Positions 33,691 through 43,835 are shown, counted from the stretch's first letter. The stretch is 44,082 nucleotides of DNA from Planctomycetaceae bacterium (GCA_020426515.1 JAGQPW010000032.1:1-44082); one strand, 5' to 3'. Translations and numbers: made by a program. The notes: generated from the letters alone by a model not told the origin.

Positions 33691-34222
33691 TGCACTCACG
33701 GAAGGCCAAGTTCAGCCCGCAGTAGTGCACAGGCCTCTCTGCCGTTGATGCCGTGCTTGCCGACATCGGCATGCTGGAGCATTCTCTACCCGGCTGCCCC
33801 ACCACCCGTCGGGACTCGCCGCCTCAGACCACGTCATCGCGCCTTCAAGTCAACGCAAGCTCATGCGTTGATGTAGTCAAACTGCCTGTCGAATGCGCAG
33901 GAACTGCGACCGAGATATGCGTATCAACGCGGCATCAGACATCACGTCAAGCTGATGTATTCGCAACGCGTTTGAGAACCACGCATTAGAAATTTGGTTC
34001 AATCTCTCGGGCGGATTGGCGCACCGCTTGCGTTTGCCAATCGCAGAGCCAACTGGCTTCGCGAGTCTCGTGTTCTTCAGGGGGGTGCCGGGGCCACCTG
34101 TTCAGAGCAAGAGATCGACGACTCAGGGGAGACGGGCTGAGAACCTCTGCTGAGTTGTCTCGCGACTTTCGAGCCTCGAGTTTCGAGGTCACTTTATCGA
34201 CGTCTACACATGGAGACTCCGT
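33691..34222. other. Gene-free region before the DUF1559 gene
   Basis: No credible gene is visible in these 532 bases. An imperfect hairpin (GATTGGC at 34014-34020, GCCAATC at 34036-34042) and a perfect 6-bp hairpin CCTCGA / TCGAGG at 34174-34188 lie in its right part. Short repeats of GCGTTGAT and its complement occur around 33870-33930. The region probably holds the promoter of the DUF1559 gene and degraded sequence. Confidence 0.4.
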
Positions 34223-35092
34223 ATGCCCAAGGTTCGACATGCCCGCCGCGGCTTCACCCTCATTGAACTGCTGGTCGTCATCGCCATCATCGCAATTCTG
34301 ATTGCCCTGCTATTACCTGCCGTGCAGCAGGCTCGCGAGGCGGCCCGCAGAAGCCAGTGCAAGAACAACTTGAAGCAAATCGGATTGGCACTGCACAACT
34401 ACCACGATACGCACAGCGTGTTTCCGCCAGGCAGCATTGCGGAAACCTCAATCAGCAACAATCTGTCCTGGTCCACAATGATTCTGCCGTACATTGATGC
34501 AGCGCCGCTCTACAACAAAGTGGGCACGGCAACCAACAACTTCACCCGCAAATGGGAAGATGCCAACTTCGATGGCACGCTCACCGACCCCATCGCCGAA
34601 GCCAAGACCGTGGTGACGCCATACTTGTGCCCTACAGACACGATTGGCGCAATCAACCCGGACATCGGAGGCTACGGCACCACGAACTATGTCGGAGCGG
34701 CCACAGCTGCCAACGCTACGCAAACCGCAGACGTGAACGCCTCATTCTACGCCAACTCCAAAGTTCAGGTTCGCGACTACACCGATGGGTTGAGCAACAC
34801 CATTCAGGTCGTAGAGCGCGCAGGAGCTGGAATCTACAAGGCGTCCATCTGGATTGGTCGTCGCGAGACAATTGACATCTTCGAGATCCAAACCCGCATC
34901 GACCGTTACTCCAACGACACCGACTACCGTCCCAATGGATCGATCTGGGCATCTGCCAGCAGCCTCCACACCGGGGGAATTCAAGTCCTGATGGGCGATG
35001 GCTCGGTTCGTTTCATCAGCGAGAACATCGGCATTGTCCCCTGGGCCGCCCTGGGCACTATTGCCGGAGGAGAAGTGATCGGAGAGTTCTAA
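34223..35092 (+). CDS. DUF1559 protein with prepilin-type N-terminal cleavage motif
   Basis: The 289-residue protein begins with a type IV pilin-like signal, [39 protein letters not shown], whose G-F-T-L-I-E core at residues 10-15 is the prepilin peptidase site. The hydrophobic helix is followed by [23 protein letters not shown], a DUF1559 signature, and a C-terminal [19 protein letters not shown] motif. This family is strongly expanded in planctomycetes and resembles type II secretion pseudopilins; its members are thought to be surface or periplasmic filaments. GGAG lies seven bases before the ATG. It is a single gene. Confidence 0.95.
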   Translation: MPKVRHARRGFTLIELLVVIAIIAILIALLLPAVQQAREAARRSQCKNNLKQIGLALHNYHDTHSVFPPGSIAETSISNNLSWSTMILPYIDAAPLYNKVGTATNNFTRKWEDANFDGTLTDPIAEAKTVVTPYLCPTDTIGAINPDIGGYGTTNYVGAATAANATQTADVNASFYANSKVQVRDYTDGLSNTIQVVERAGAGIYKASIWIGRRETIDIFEIQTRIDRYSNDTDYRPNGSIWASASSLHTGGIQVLMGDGSVRFISENIGIVPWAALGTIAGGEVIGEF

Positions 35093-35109
35093 GTTCCAAC
35101 GAAGTCGGG

Positions 35110-35634
35110 CTACGAAGCAGCAGTTGCCGAGTCGTGGCTGGAACCTTTCGCAGCGTTCACCGGCACTGGCCAGCACAAAATCCATGCCGCCAGCAGCGAC
35201 AGTCCGACGTGCGCCAGGTTGATGTACATCGACGCTTTGTGCAGCGTGATGAACTGAGGCGTGCGGGGTGAGCCGGGAGGGGTGATCAGCGAAGCCAATG
35301 GAAGGTAGACCGAGACGTAGTCGACCCCCATCAGGATCACGGCGAGCAGAGTCAGCAGGATGGGAATGCGGGTGCAGCCGCACGGCGATGCCGCCGGACA
35401 CGCCCCGCGTTTCATCGCGGAAATCAATAGCAGCGACAGGAGCGAACTTCCCACGAGGAAAAATCCAAAGCCGTAGTAGTTTGGAAAGCGAATCAACGTC
35501 ATCTGGTCGCGGACGATGGACTCAAAGCCCGGAAACGTCACCTGGGCAACTCCATTGATCACAAACAGAACTGCGGCCCCCACCCAGGCGGAGAGAGCGA
35601 AGCGGGACCAGGCCAGACAGATTCGAGACAACAT
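35110..35634 (-). CDS. DUF4149/TMEM205-like membrane protein
   Basis: The 174-residue protein has four predicted membrane helices (about residues 12-30, 50-70, 88-110 and 135-156). The segment DYVSVYLPLASLITPPG followed by LHKASMYINLAHVGLSLLAAW resembles the C-terminal part of DUF4149 proteins. A Cys-containing loop (ACPAASPCGC) lies between helices 2 and 3. No function is known for the family. It starts 32 bases after the LRR lipoprotein stop on the same strand, so they may be co-transcribed. It converges with the DUF1559 gene. Confidence 0.7.
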   Translation of the reverse strand: MLSRICLAWSRFALSAWVGAAVLFVINGVAQVTFPGFESIVRDQMTLIRFPNYYGFGFFLVGSSLLSLLLISAMKRGACPAASPCGCTRIPILLTLLAVILMGVDYVSVYLPLASLITPPGSPRTPQFITLHKASMYINLAHVGLSLLAAWILCWPVPVNAAKGSSHDSATAAS

Positions 35635-35666
35635 ACGAAGCGCCGCAAGGGAGAACGGGAAGACAA

Positions 35667-36731
35667 TTACAACTTGTCGCCACCGTAATAGATCGTGGTC
35701 TCCGGCAGGAAGTCTGCCTTCAACTTTTTCGCCGCCTCAGGCGTAACCCCCGTCCCTTCCAGTCCCAGCTCCTTGAGTTGTTTGAGTTGCTTGAGCGAGT
35801 TCAAGGCCACATCCAGAATGCCGGGAACGCCATCCAGCCTGAGGACCTCCAGCTTCTTCAGTTTTGGAAGTTGTTGCACGGCGACGGGCGTGAGGGAATT
35901 GTTGCTCAGTTCCACGACTCGCAAATTCTTACAGAACTGAAGCCTCAGCACGGCATCATCGGAAAGACCTGCCCCTGAGGCTCGCAACACTTCCAGTTCA
36001 CTCAATCCGGCCGGGACGCTGAGCGCGTACAACCCGAACTGACTGCCGCTGAATGAGAGTTCCTGCAAGTGACGGAACTTCCCATGTTTGACCTGTTCCG
36101 CAAACGGGCGGCCCGTCAGATTCCGCACCCCATCGAGCTTAAGCACGCGCAGCTGGGGCAGATTTCCAAGCTGTTCGAGCGATGCGTCATCCACCAGCGT
36201 GCGTTGCAGGTTCAGCGTTTCCAGATGGCTCAACTGGCCCACGGATACCATACAGGCCCCATCCACGCGAGGGGTATCACTGAGGTCGAGGTCCTGCAGC
36301 TTCGTCAATTTCGGCAGCCGCTCGATGGTCAATCGACTGATGAGCGTGCGTGCGAGATTCAGCGATTCGAGCGAAGTCAGTCGATCCAGTTGCAGACATC
36401 CCTCATCGGTGACGCGGCTCATCGAGAGATCCAATGACGCGACCTTGTCCAATCCTTCCGACAATCCGGTCACTTCGAGCAAGCGGGCATCCGTTTTTTC
36501 CTGACTCGGCAGAGCCAGAAACTCCGCAATAATCTCCTCCGGCGTGCGCGGTGCCGGGGTGGGTATTTCAACCATAGCCGGCGGTGGCGTCACGGCTGGT
36601 TCCGGTACGGCAGGGGACGAAGTCTCCTCAGAAGACTGCTGATCAGGAATCAGTTCCTGAACGCGATCACATCCCGCGACCAGTACACCAAGGCACAGGC
36701 CGACAACCAGAAATTGCCCGTAAATTGGCAT
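35667..36731 (-). CDS. Leucine-rich-repeat lipoprotein
   Basis: The N-terminus has a lipoprotein signal with lipobox LVAGC (Cys21). A Pro- and Glu-rich linker (residues 25-65) precedes about ten leucine-rich repeats (e.g. LTSLESLNLARTLISRLTIERLPKL with core LxxLxLxxT). The 354-residue protein is therefore anchored to a membrane, with a repeat domain for protein-protein contacts. Repeats resemble the RNI-like type common in planctomycetes. It is divergent from the CehA/McbA gene and upstream of the DUF4149-like gene. Confidence 0.85.
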   Translation of the reverse strand: MPIYGQFLVVGLCLGVLVAGCDRVQELIPDQQSSEETSSPAVPEPAVTPPPAMVEIPTPAPRTPEEIIAEFLALPSQEKTDARLLEVTGLSEGLDKVASLDLSMSRVTDEGCLQLDRLTSLESLNLARTLISRLTIERLPKLTKLQDLDLSDTPRVDGACMVSVGQLSHLETLNLQRTLVDDASLEQLGNLPQLRVLKLDGVRNLTGRPFAEQVKHGKFRHLQELSFSGSQFGLYALSVPAGLSELEVLRASGAGLSDDAVLRLQFCKNLRVVELSNNSLTPVAVQQLPKLKKLEVLRLDGVPGILDVALNSLKQLKQLKELGLEGTGVTPEAAKKLKADFLPETTIYYGGDKL

Positions 36732-36956
36732 GGCGCCGACTCCAATGAAAAGGCTTGCCCGCCTCGGATGAGAACCTCCATCATCCTAAACGGGCAGCGC
36801 CATGATGCATAGCCAACCCTGGCCGCAGCTGCCCGGCGCACCTCGGCAAGATTGCGACGCTCCCAGACTCCGGTTAGCCTGTCTGGACGCCTTCACGGGG
36901 ATGCTTCCCCATCTCCTGCACTGCCCGCTGTCCTCTTGCCTCCAGAGGTTCTTCCC

Positions 36957-39545
36957 ATGCTGAAGCCTGCTGCATCCCTGGGTTTAATTGCACTGGTCCT
37001 CGGTCTCTCCGTTTGGGGTATCTCCCAGGACCGTGAGGCGGCCCCGGTTGAAATGGCCGTCTTGAATGAACAGAACTGGGATCGCTTCGTTCCTGACGGC
37101 AAGGAGGTCGATGCGATCTACGGCGATATTGTCCTGCGGAACAAGTATGTCACCGCGGTCATCGCTCAACCACTGGCGTCACGCAATGCGAACATGACTG
37201 TGCGGACCGTGGGAGGCTGCCTGCTCGACTTCACCGCGAGGCAGCAGCAGAGCGATCAATTGAGCTGCTTCTATCCCGGCCAGCGCGTGTTCCCTTACAG
37301 CGAGTGGACCATAACCACTCCCACCGAAGCCGATGTCGCCATCACCTCAACGCTGGAACGCCATGGCGGCGCGGGCGCAGTCACAGTCACTTCACATGGC
37401 AGCGAGACACGCCCCACCGTGAAAACGACATACAGCCTGGCAGCCGACTCCCGCATTCTTACGGTCTCGTCCAAATTCACCCACACCGCAGGCTCACCCA
37501 TCATCGTGAACCTGCACGATGACATGCGGATTGACGGGGGCAAGGAAGACATCGTCAAAGCCCCCAATGGCACGACCGACTGGTACTGGGTGGAAGATCG
37601 CTACTGGCAACAGGCCTACGGGTTTCGAGCCACCGGATTGCGAGTCCAGTCCAACAGCGATGCCCGTCGCAGCGCACTGACCTACCTCGCCAATGGGGAT
37701 CGCGACATGGTCACGCTGAAAGCGGGCGAGTCGTTCGAGCTTGTGCGGGAACTTGCCTGCGGAGCCAATCGCATGGCCGCAAAGGCCGCCTTTGATGTGA
37801 CTGATGGAAAGCCTGTCGTATCGGTCCACCTCACCGCGCTGGACGCGGCTCAACGGCCTGTGGCGGAGGCACAACTGAATGTGAAGCACGAAGGAAGCAC
37901 GATTGGAGTAGCCCGTACCGACGATCGGGGAAACGTCACCCTTCCGTTGCCGCCGGGTGACTATGAGCTGCAGGCCACGGTCAATGGCCAGGTGATCATC
38001 AAGAGCTCCACTCTCATTGTGACCGGGAGCGGCGAGCAGCGTCACTCACTGGTCGCCAGCGACTATCACCCCGGCACACTACGTGTCGCCGTGGTCGACA
38101 AGGCCAACGGCCAAGGCTTGCCGGCGAAGATTGAAATCATTGGCCAGGACGGAGTGCCCACCCCGGACTTCGCTCCGGAGACCGCTGAATTCGCAGTCAA
38201 GAATCTGCGCTATGCACCGCATGGCGAGTTCACGCAAGACCTGCAGCCCGGCACGTATCAACTCATTGTCAGCCACGGCCCGGAATACTCCGCCGTGTTC
38301 ACCAACGTGGAAGTCAAGCCGGGCGAGACAACCAACTTCAACACCAGTCTGGTTCGGCAGGTGGACACCACAGGCTGGATCAGCAGCGACTTCCACAGTC
38401 ACAGTTCCCCCTCCGGCGACAACACAGGCAGTCAGTTGGGTCGCGTACTCAATCTGGTGTGCGAGCACATCGAATTTGCTCCCTGCACGGAGCACAATCG
38501 CATCACCACCTATCAGCCTCACATTGAAGAACTCAAGATCAGCCCGTTCCTGTCTTCAGTCACCGGTATGGAACTGACCGGCAGCCCATTGCCGCTGAAT
38601 CACCAAAATGCCTTCCCACTGCATCATCATCCCCATCGTCAGGATGGCGGCGGTCCACAGACGGATACCGATATCGAACGGCAGATGCAGCGGCTAGCCG
38701 CGTGGGACAATGGCAGCGACAAGCTGATTCAGCAGAATCACCCCGACGTCGGCTGGTTGTTCTACGATCGCGATGGCAACGGTGACCCGGACGGAGGCTA
38801 CTCGGAGTCGGTGGCCCTGATCGATGTCATGGAGATACACCCGGTCGACCGCATTCTGGAGAGTAGCGAGGCGGACGGCGTGGATACCGACGAAGCCAAG
38901 AAGAACCGCATTTTCAAATGGCTGCAGTTGCTCAACCAAGGCTACCGCATCCCCGGCGTGGTGAACACCGATGCTCACTACAACTTCCACGGTTCCGGCT
39001 GGCTGCGGAACTGGATTGCCTGCTCCACTGACGATCCCGCCAAAATTGACCCCATGGAGATCGTGCATGCCTCCGAGGAAGGTCGCGTCATCATGTCGAA
39101 CGGTCCGTTTCTCCGGGTGCAGGCCCAATCAGGAAACGGACCTCAGGTGACTGCCGGTCAGGATCTGCGGGCTAATGGTGGCAAATTGCAACTTGAGATC
39201 TCGGTCCAGTGTCCCGACTGGCATGACATCGACATCGTGTTTGTCCTGATCAACGGACGTTCATCCCCAGAGCACGTGTTCACGCGGTCGACTCATCCGC
39301 AACTGTTCCCGGCCGAGGGAGCGGTTCGATTCGCGACGAAACTCAATCTGCAACTCCCGACAGACGCTCACCTTGTGGTCGCCACGGGAGGAACCGAGTC
39401 CACGCTGGGTCCGGTCATGGGGCCGAGTTCCGGAAAAACCCGCCCGGCTGCGTTGGCCAATCCCATTTTCGTCGATATTGACGGGAATGGATTCACGCCC
39501 AACAAGGACACACTCGGCCTGCCTCTCCCCGTGAAAGGCGACTGA
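36957..39545 (+). CDS. Exported CehA/McbA-family metallohydrolase (PHP domain) with Ig-like domains
   Basis: I chose the ATG at 36957, with AGAGG upstream and a signal peptide (MLKPAASLGLIALVLGLSVWGIS), giving 862 residues. The middle contains two carboxypeptidase-regulatory-like domains (about residues 285-350 and 365-460; e.g. DDRGNVTLPLPPGDYELQA). The PHP-type catalytic region starts GWISSDFHSHSSPSGDN (His480, His482), continues CTEHNR (Glu512, His513) and includes NTDAHYNFHGSG (Asp672, His674), the expected metal ligands. CehA and McbA, for which the family is named, hydrolyse carbaryl, but the natural substrates of most members are unknown. It is a single gene divergent from the LRR lipoprotein. 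Confidence 0.87.
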   Translation: MLKPAASLGLIALVLGLSVWGISQDREAAPVEMAVLNEQNWDRFVPDGKEVDAIYGDIVLRNKYVTAVIAQPLASRNANMTVRTVGGCLLDFTARQQQSDQLSCFYPGQRVFPYSEWTITTPTEADVAITSTLERHGGAGAVTVTSHGSETRPTVKTTYSLAADSRILTVSSKFTHTAGSPIIVNLHDDMRIDGGKEDIVKAPNGTTDWYWVEDRYWQQAYGFRATGLRVQSNSDARRSALTYLANGDRDMVTLKAGESFELVRELACGANRMAAKAAFDVTDGKPVVSVHLTALDAAQRPVAEAQLNVKHEGSTIGVARTDDRGNVTLPLPPGDYELQATVNGQVIIKSSTLIVTGSGEQRHSLVASDYHPGTLRVAVVDKANGQGLPAKIEIIGQDGVPTPDFAPETAEFAVKNLRYAPHGEFTQDLQPGTYQLIVSHGPEYSAVFTNVEVKPGETTNFNTSLVRQVDTTGWISSDFHSHSSPSGDNTGSQLGRVLNLVCEHIEFAPCTEHNRITTYQPHIEELKISPFLSSVTGMELTGSPLPLNHQNAFPLHHHPHRQDGGGPQTDTDIERQMQRLAAWDNGSDKLIQQNHPDVGWLFYDRDGNGDPDGGYSESVALIDVMEIHPVDRILESSEADGVDTDEAKKNRIFKWLQLLNQGYRIPGVVNTDAHYNFHGSGWLRNWIACSTDDPAKIDPMEIVHASEEGRVIMSNGPFLRVQAQSGNGPQVTAGQDLRANGGKLQLEISVQCPDWHDIDIVFVLINGRSSPEHVFTRSTHPQLFPAEGAVRFATKLNLQLPTDAHLVVATGGTESTLGPVMGPSSGKTRPAALANPIFVDIDGNGFTPNKDTLGLPLPVKGD

Positions 39546-39609
39546 CGCCACGTCCAGTCACAACACAACTCACTCAGAGATGCGGCGATCGGGGGCAATC
39601 CCCGGTCGC

Positions 39610-39633
39610 GACGCTTTCGCTTCGCAGAGCGTC
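39610..39633. terminator. Weak hairpin after the CehA/McbA gene
   Basis: A 6-bp stem (GACGCT / AGCGTC) with a 12-base loop lies about 65 bases past the stop codon at 39545. It may be a terminator or a small palindromic repeat. There is no T-run. Confidence 0.25.
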
Positions 39634-39700
39634 TCCCTAGCATTACCGCTTGCGCTGCCCGTCCAGCCCCGCCCCTGCAACCTCAACCCCGATTCCCGCC

Positions 39701-40234
39701 ATGAGTCCAAAGGTTTACGGCATTGTCTTCGCGTTGTTAACCGCCCTGTTCTGGGGCATGTACGGCCCGGCGCTGCAGACATCCCGCGTTCAAGGTCAAA
39801 GCCCGTTCAAGCCCTTCGTGCTGATTGGTGTCGCCTACCTCGTCTTCGGCGTTCTGGGAGGCATCATTGGCATCATGGGGACGAAAGACAATTTCCATTT
39901 CGCCCCTCAGACCATCAAGTGGGGCTTCATTGCCGGTTCGCTGGGAGCGTTCGGCGCCCTGACGCTGACGCTCGCTCTGTTCAAGAGCCGCGCCCCAGAC
40001 CTGGTGATGCCGATTGTCTTCGGTGGAGCCACCATGGTGTCGGTGATCATTGGCCTGCTCATGAAGAAGGAACTGCTCTCCGCCCATCCACTGCAATACG
40101 TCGGCACGCTGGCCGTGATTGTGGGCGTGATCCTGATTCAGGCTTACGCCGCACACGGACCGGCCAAACCGGGTGCTGGCCACGCACCAGCAGCGACGCC
40201 AGCCGCTGCAGAGCCCTCAGGCGAAGGTCACTGA
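39701..40234 (+). CDS. Small EamA/DMT-type membrane transporter-like protein
   Basis: I chose the ATG at 39701 (177 residues) since the membrane domain begins there; the open frame continues 17 codons upstream. Five membrane helices are predicted (about residues 5-25, 37-60, 72-97, 103-127 and 130-148), and the first has the ALLTALFWGMYGPAL pattern of EamA/DMT proteins. It is half-size, so it would need to dimerise. The C-terminal tail is Ala-, Pro- and His-rich. The substrate is unknown. It lies 66 bases upstream of pheT. Confidence 0.75.
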   Translation: MSPKVYGIVFALLTALFWGMYGPALQTSRVQGQSPFKPFVLIGVAYLVFGVLGGIIGIMGTKDNFHFAPQTIKWGFIAGSLGAFGALTLTLALFKSRAPDLVMPIVFGGATMVSVIIGLLMKKELLSAHPLQYVGTLAVIVGVILIQAYAAHGPAKPGAGHAPAATPAAAEPSGEGH

Positions 40235-40300
40235 CCAATCCGCCATTTCTGACGCGACTGCACGTTTCCAATTTCCTCCACTTAAGTCCTGCTGTATTCC

Positions 40301-42103
40301 ATGCCCATCATCAGTATCGAAGGTGACTGGCTCAATCGTCTTCTGGGGAACACCTACCCCATCGAACAACTGGCCGACGCCCTGGAACAACTGGGCTGCG
40401 ACGTCGACGAAGTGATCGATGTGGAGCGGTTCCGCTGTCCCAACTGCCAGAACGTCGTGGAAGGCTCGCTGGGAGCGGAAACCACACGGCACTGCAACTG
40501 GTGCGAGTTCGAGCAGGAAGCGGAGTTCGAGAAGCTCGGCGTAAGCACCGTCATCCGCCTCGATCTGCTGGCGGCCCGTCCGGACCTGTTCGATGTCGGC
40601 GGCATCTCCCGCGCGCTCAAGGGCTACCTGGAACTGGAGTCAGGACTCCCCGAGTACCCCGTAGCCGAATCGGACCTCAAGGTCATTATCGATCCGTCTG
40701 TCGACGGGAAGGACTGCCAGCGACCGTATATCAGCTGTGCAGTCGTTGATATGCCGAACATGGACGAAGCGACGCTCGTCTCCCTGATGAAGCTGCAGGA
40801 GACGCTGCACTGGGGCGTAGGCCGCGATCGCAAGCTCTCTTCCATTGGCGTTTACGACCTCGCCACCGTGAAGGGGCCCATCCACTACACGACAATTGAT
40901 CCCGACAAAGATCCATTCCAGCCATTGGGGATGCCCGGAAAGCTGATGTCCGGTCGGCAGATTCTCGAAGAGCACCCGAAGGGAGTCGCCTACTCCCGAT
41001 TGCTGGCCGACCATGCCCGCTACCCGGTGCTGAGAGACTCGGAAGGTCAAGTCCTGTCGATGCCCCCGATCATCAACAGCGATCCCACCAAAGTCACCCG
41101 CAAGTCACGGCGACTGTTCATTGATGTGACAGGCATCAGTGAAACAGCGGTGGAAAAGTCGCTGCACACGTTCGTCTCTTCGTTGCTGGAACTGGGAGGC
41201 CGTGCCTACTCGGTGACCCTCGTTCGTCCCGATGGCACCAGCGAAGTCACGCCCGACCTGCATCCCCGAAAGATCAATATCGAACTCGCCGCCGCAAAAC
41301 GCTGGCTCGGCTTGCCCCTGACACTGGAATCCGCAGCTGCGGCCCTCAGACGAATGCGGCTTGATGCCGAACCGTCAGACTCCAAGGGCGAACAGCTCAC
41401 GGTTCACTTCCCGGCTCTGCGAACAGACTTCAAGCACATGGTTGATGTGTTCGAAGACCTCGCGATCGGGTACGGCTACCGTAACATCAAGCCCCAACTC
41501 GTCGGCCAGATGACCACCGGTCAGCCTCGTCCGGAGGAACAGCAGGGCGATCTGGTCCGCAGTGTCCTGCTGGGACTGGGCTTCTCGGAAATCATGTCGC
41601 TGCCCATGACGACCGAAGAACTCCACTACGAAAACTTCCGCCTGCCGGTTCCTGAACACTACACGCGTATTGGCAATCCCAAACTCAAGGCGATGACTGT
41701 CGTCCGCAGCCACCTGCTGACCGGTTTGATGGAGCACCTGCGGGAGAATCGCCGGGCTCCATTGCCACTGCGATTCTTCGAACTCGACAATGTCGTCGCA
41801 CTGGCCAGCGATACCGAAACCGGGTCGCGGGAAGACCGCAAGGTCGCCATCGTCGAGATGGGCAAGGAAGCGAGTTACGCTTCCATTCGTGCCGTCGTTG
41901 ATGCCCTGCTGTACGAACTCGGACTGACGGGGGAGTACGCCGCCTGTGATCATCCCGCCTTCATTCCTGGTCGTGTCGCCCAATTGACCACCGGCACCGA
42001 TGTGGAAGGAGTGCTGGGCGAAGTGCATCCCGAAGCGATCACCAACTTCGGACTGGATAACCCTGTCGCTCTGGCTGAACTCAACGTGCGCCGCATCATC
42101 TGA
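40301..42103 (+). CDS. pheT: Phenylalanine--tRNA ligase beta subunit, archaeal/eukaryotic type, with zinc-ribbon insertion
   Basis: PheT is the beta subunit of the enzyme that charges tRNA-Phe. The 600-residue length and organisation match the archaeal/eukaryotic type, not the ~800-residue bacterial one: PDLFDVGGISRALKGYLELESGLPEY near residues 92-117, a central B3/B4-like region, a B5-like region (RKINIELAAAKRWLGLPLTLESAAAAL, ending FEDLAIGYGYRNI) and a catalytic-like C-terminal domain. The N-terminal tRNA-binding and C-terminal anticodon-binding domains of bacterial PheT are absent. Unusually, residues 46-68 carry a CPNC-CNWC zinc ribbon (Cys46, Cys49, Cys65, Cys68) inserted in the N-terminal domain. 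The pheS partner is not in the window. Confidence 0.92.
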   Translation: MPIISIEGDWLNRLLGNTYPIEQLADALEQLGCDVDEVIDVERFRCPNCQNVVEGSLGAETTRHCNWCEFEQEAEFEKLGVSTVIRLDLLAARPDLFDVGGISRALKGYLELESGLPEYPVAESDLKVIIDPSVDGKDCQRPYISCAVVDMPNMDEATLVSLMKLQETLHWGVGRDRKLSSIGVYDLATVKGPIHYTTIDPDKDPFQPLGMPGKLMSGRQILEEHPKGVAYSRLLADHARYPVLRDSEGQVLSMPPIINSDPTKVTRKSRRLFIDVTGISETAVEKSLHTFVSSLLELGGRAYSVTLVRPDGTSEVTPDLHPRKINIELAAAKRWLGLPLTLESAAAALRRMRLDAEPSDSKGEQLTVHFPALRTDFKHMVDVFEDLAIGYGYRNIKPQLVGQMTTGQPRPEEQQGDLVRSVLLGLGFSEIMSLPMTTEELHYENFRLPVPEHYTRIGNPKLKAMTVVRSHLLTGLMEHLRENRRAPLPLRFFELDNVVALASDTETGSREDRKVAIVEMGKEASYASIRAVVDALLYELGLTGEYAACDHPAFIPGRVAQLTTGTDVEGVLGEVHPEAITNFGLDNPVALAELNVRRII

Positions 42104-42201
42104 CGCCCGGCAATGGCCACCAGCGGAGCGACCGCATCTCGAGGGTCGCGACCCGCCCATGCTTCGAGACCGCATTCCTTCTGCCAGACTGATTGACCGC
42201 C

Positions 42202-43506
42202 GTGACTGCTCCCGAAACTGTTGAATCAACGTCACCTCCGACACCTCCTGCCCCGCGTAAAGCGCTGGCGATCATCTTCGTCACGGTCTTCATCGACCTG
42301 CTCGGCTTCGGCATCGTCCTGCCGCTGCTCCCACGATACGGCGAAGCCTTCGACGCCTCCGGCATGACGCTCGGACTGCTGATGTCCTCGTTTTCGGCAA
42401 TGCAGTTCCTGTTCGCTCCCCTGTGGGGCCGACTGTCGGACCGCATTGGACGGCGTCCAGTGCTGATTGTCGGCCTCGCCGGGTCGACCTTTTTCTATGC
42501 CCTGTTCGGCATTGCTACGTCTCTGGGCAAAGACGGGACCATGCTCGGCCTGGGCGTCATCACGTGGCTGTTCATCACGCGCATTGGAGCGGGGATTGCC
42601 GGGGCCACGATCTCCACAGCTCAAGCGTACATCGCCGATGTCACCGGCCCCAAGGAACGGACCAAAGGCATGGCCCTGATTGGTGCAGCATTCGGAATTG
42701 GCTTCACGTTCGGCCCGCTGATTGGTGCAGGGTTCGTGTGGGGAGCCGATCCAACGCAGCCTCCTCCCATGCCTGGTTATGTCGCGGCCTTTCTGAGCGG
42801 AATGGCCATGTTATGGGCGATCACCAGCCTGCCCGAATCGCTCAGCACGCAGACCGAACAACTCACCACTCATGGGCACGGCCTGAATCAGCTGCGACGG
42901 CTCGGCAGCGCTCTCAGCAAACCGATCATTGGCGTCACACTGATGTCCAGTTTCCTGACCATTCTGGCCTTCGCTCAGTTCGAATCGACACTCTCGCTGC
43001 TGACCGAACATCTCGGACTCGACCTGACCTGGAATTTTCTGATCTTCGCTTACATCGGCCTGATCCTCACCGTCGTGCAGGCTGGCGTGGTCCGCCGACT
43101 GGCTCCCAAGCTGGGCGAATTTCGAATGGCGATGATCGGCGTCACGACGCTGACCGTGGGGCTGCTGCTGGTCGGCCTGACGGGTCTGGCTCAGTCACTG
43201 GCCCTGCTGATGGCAGTCGTCCCACTGACGGTGATCGGATTTTCGTTCGCCAATCCCTCGTTCCAGGCGCTGCTCTCACTCAACTCGGCAGCCGATGAAC
43301 AGGGCGGCACCCTGGGAATTGGTCAAAGTGTTTCCGCACTCGCCCGCATCGCCGGTCCCGTTATCGGCCTGTCATTGAAAGACCTGCACATCTCCGCCCC
43401 CTACTGGGTGGCTGCTGGCATCATGACGCTGGCCTGGGCCATGACCTGGTCGCTCAAGTCCCGCCTGCAGGCACCTCGCAATTCGCAGCCGGAACAAACC
43501 GCCTGA
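42202..43506 (+). CDS. MFS transporter (TetA-like drug:H+ antiporter group)
   Basis: The protein has 12 predicted membrane helices and MFS signatures: LDLLGFGIVLPLLPRYG in TM1 (DLLGFGIVLPLLP core), the loop 2-3 motif GRLSDRIGRRPVLI, and GAGIAGATISTAQAYIADVT in TM4-5. The pattern matches the tetracycline/multidrug exporter group; the substrate cannot be told. The start is uncertain: GTG at 42202 gives 434 residues, TTG at 42193 gives 437, and no clear ribosome-binding site is visible for either. It lies 98 bases downstream of pheT on the same strand. Confidence 0.88.
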   Translation: MTAPETVESTSPPTPPAPRKALAIIFVTVFIDLLGFGIVLPLLPRYGEAFDASGMTLGLLMSSFSAMQFLFAPLWGRLSDRIGRRPVLIVGLAGSTFFYALFGIATSLGKDGTMLGLGVITWLFITRIGAGIAGATISTAQAYIADVTGPKERTKGMALIGAAFGIGFTFGPLIGAGFVWGADPTQPPPMPGYVAAFLSGMAMLWAITSLPESLSTQTEQLTTHGHGLNQLRRLGSALSKPIIGVTLMSSFLTILAFAQFESTLSLLTEHLGLDLTWNFLIFAYIGLILTVVQAGVVRRLAPKLGEFRMAMIGVTTLTVGLLLVGLTGLAQSLALLMAVVPLTVIGFSFANPSFQALLSLNSAADEQGGTLGIGQSVSALARIAGPVIGLSLKDLHISAPYWVAAGIMTLAWAMTWSLKSRLQAPRNSQPEQTA

Positions 43507-43835
43507 GCACCACCCCAGGCGTCCACAACTCACTCGGAGGCATAAAGGCACTGAGTCCAACCGGACCGCTGTTCACTCTGCCGGCAATGCGGAAACGGGT
43601 GCATTCGCCTAATGATGGCGATGTGGCATCTCAAAACTCGTCATGCGGACGAGATCTCAGGCGGGGGTGATGAACTGTGCGGCAATCGGCATCATGTCCT
43701 CGCACGCACCAAGCAACGCATTCACCGCAGAGGTCGCGGAGGGGCGCAAATAGAGATGGGATGTTGTCGTTGCAATGGTGAACTCAGCGCCGCGCTGTCG
43801 CTCCGCCAAAATGAGCCTGTCGGGATCAACAGCAA
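43507..43835. other. Intergenic region between MFS gene and DUF1553 gene
   Basis: I see no credible gene, repeat or RNA in this 329-base stretch. A plus-strand frame (43612-43926) overlaps the DUF1553 gene antisense and lacks protein features. It separates two convergent genes. Confidence 0.45.

Noticed and set aside
39580..40326. A 248-codon plus-strand open frame overlapping the EamA-like gene
   Set aside because: It is in another frame of the same strand; its translation is Arg/Ser-rich and lacks the membrane pattern of the real gene.
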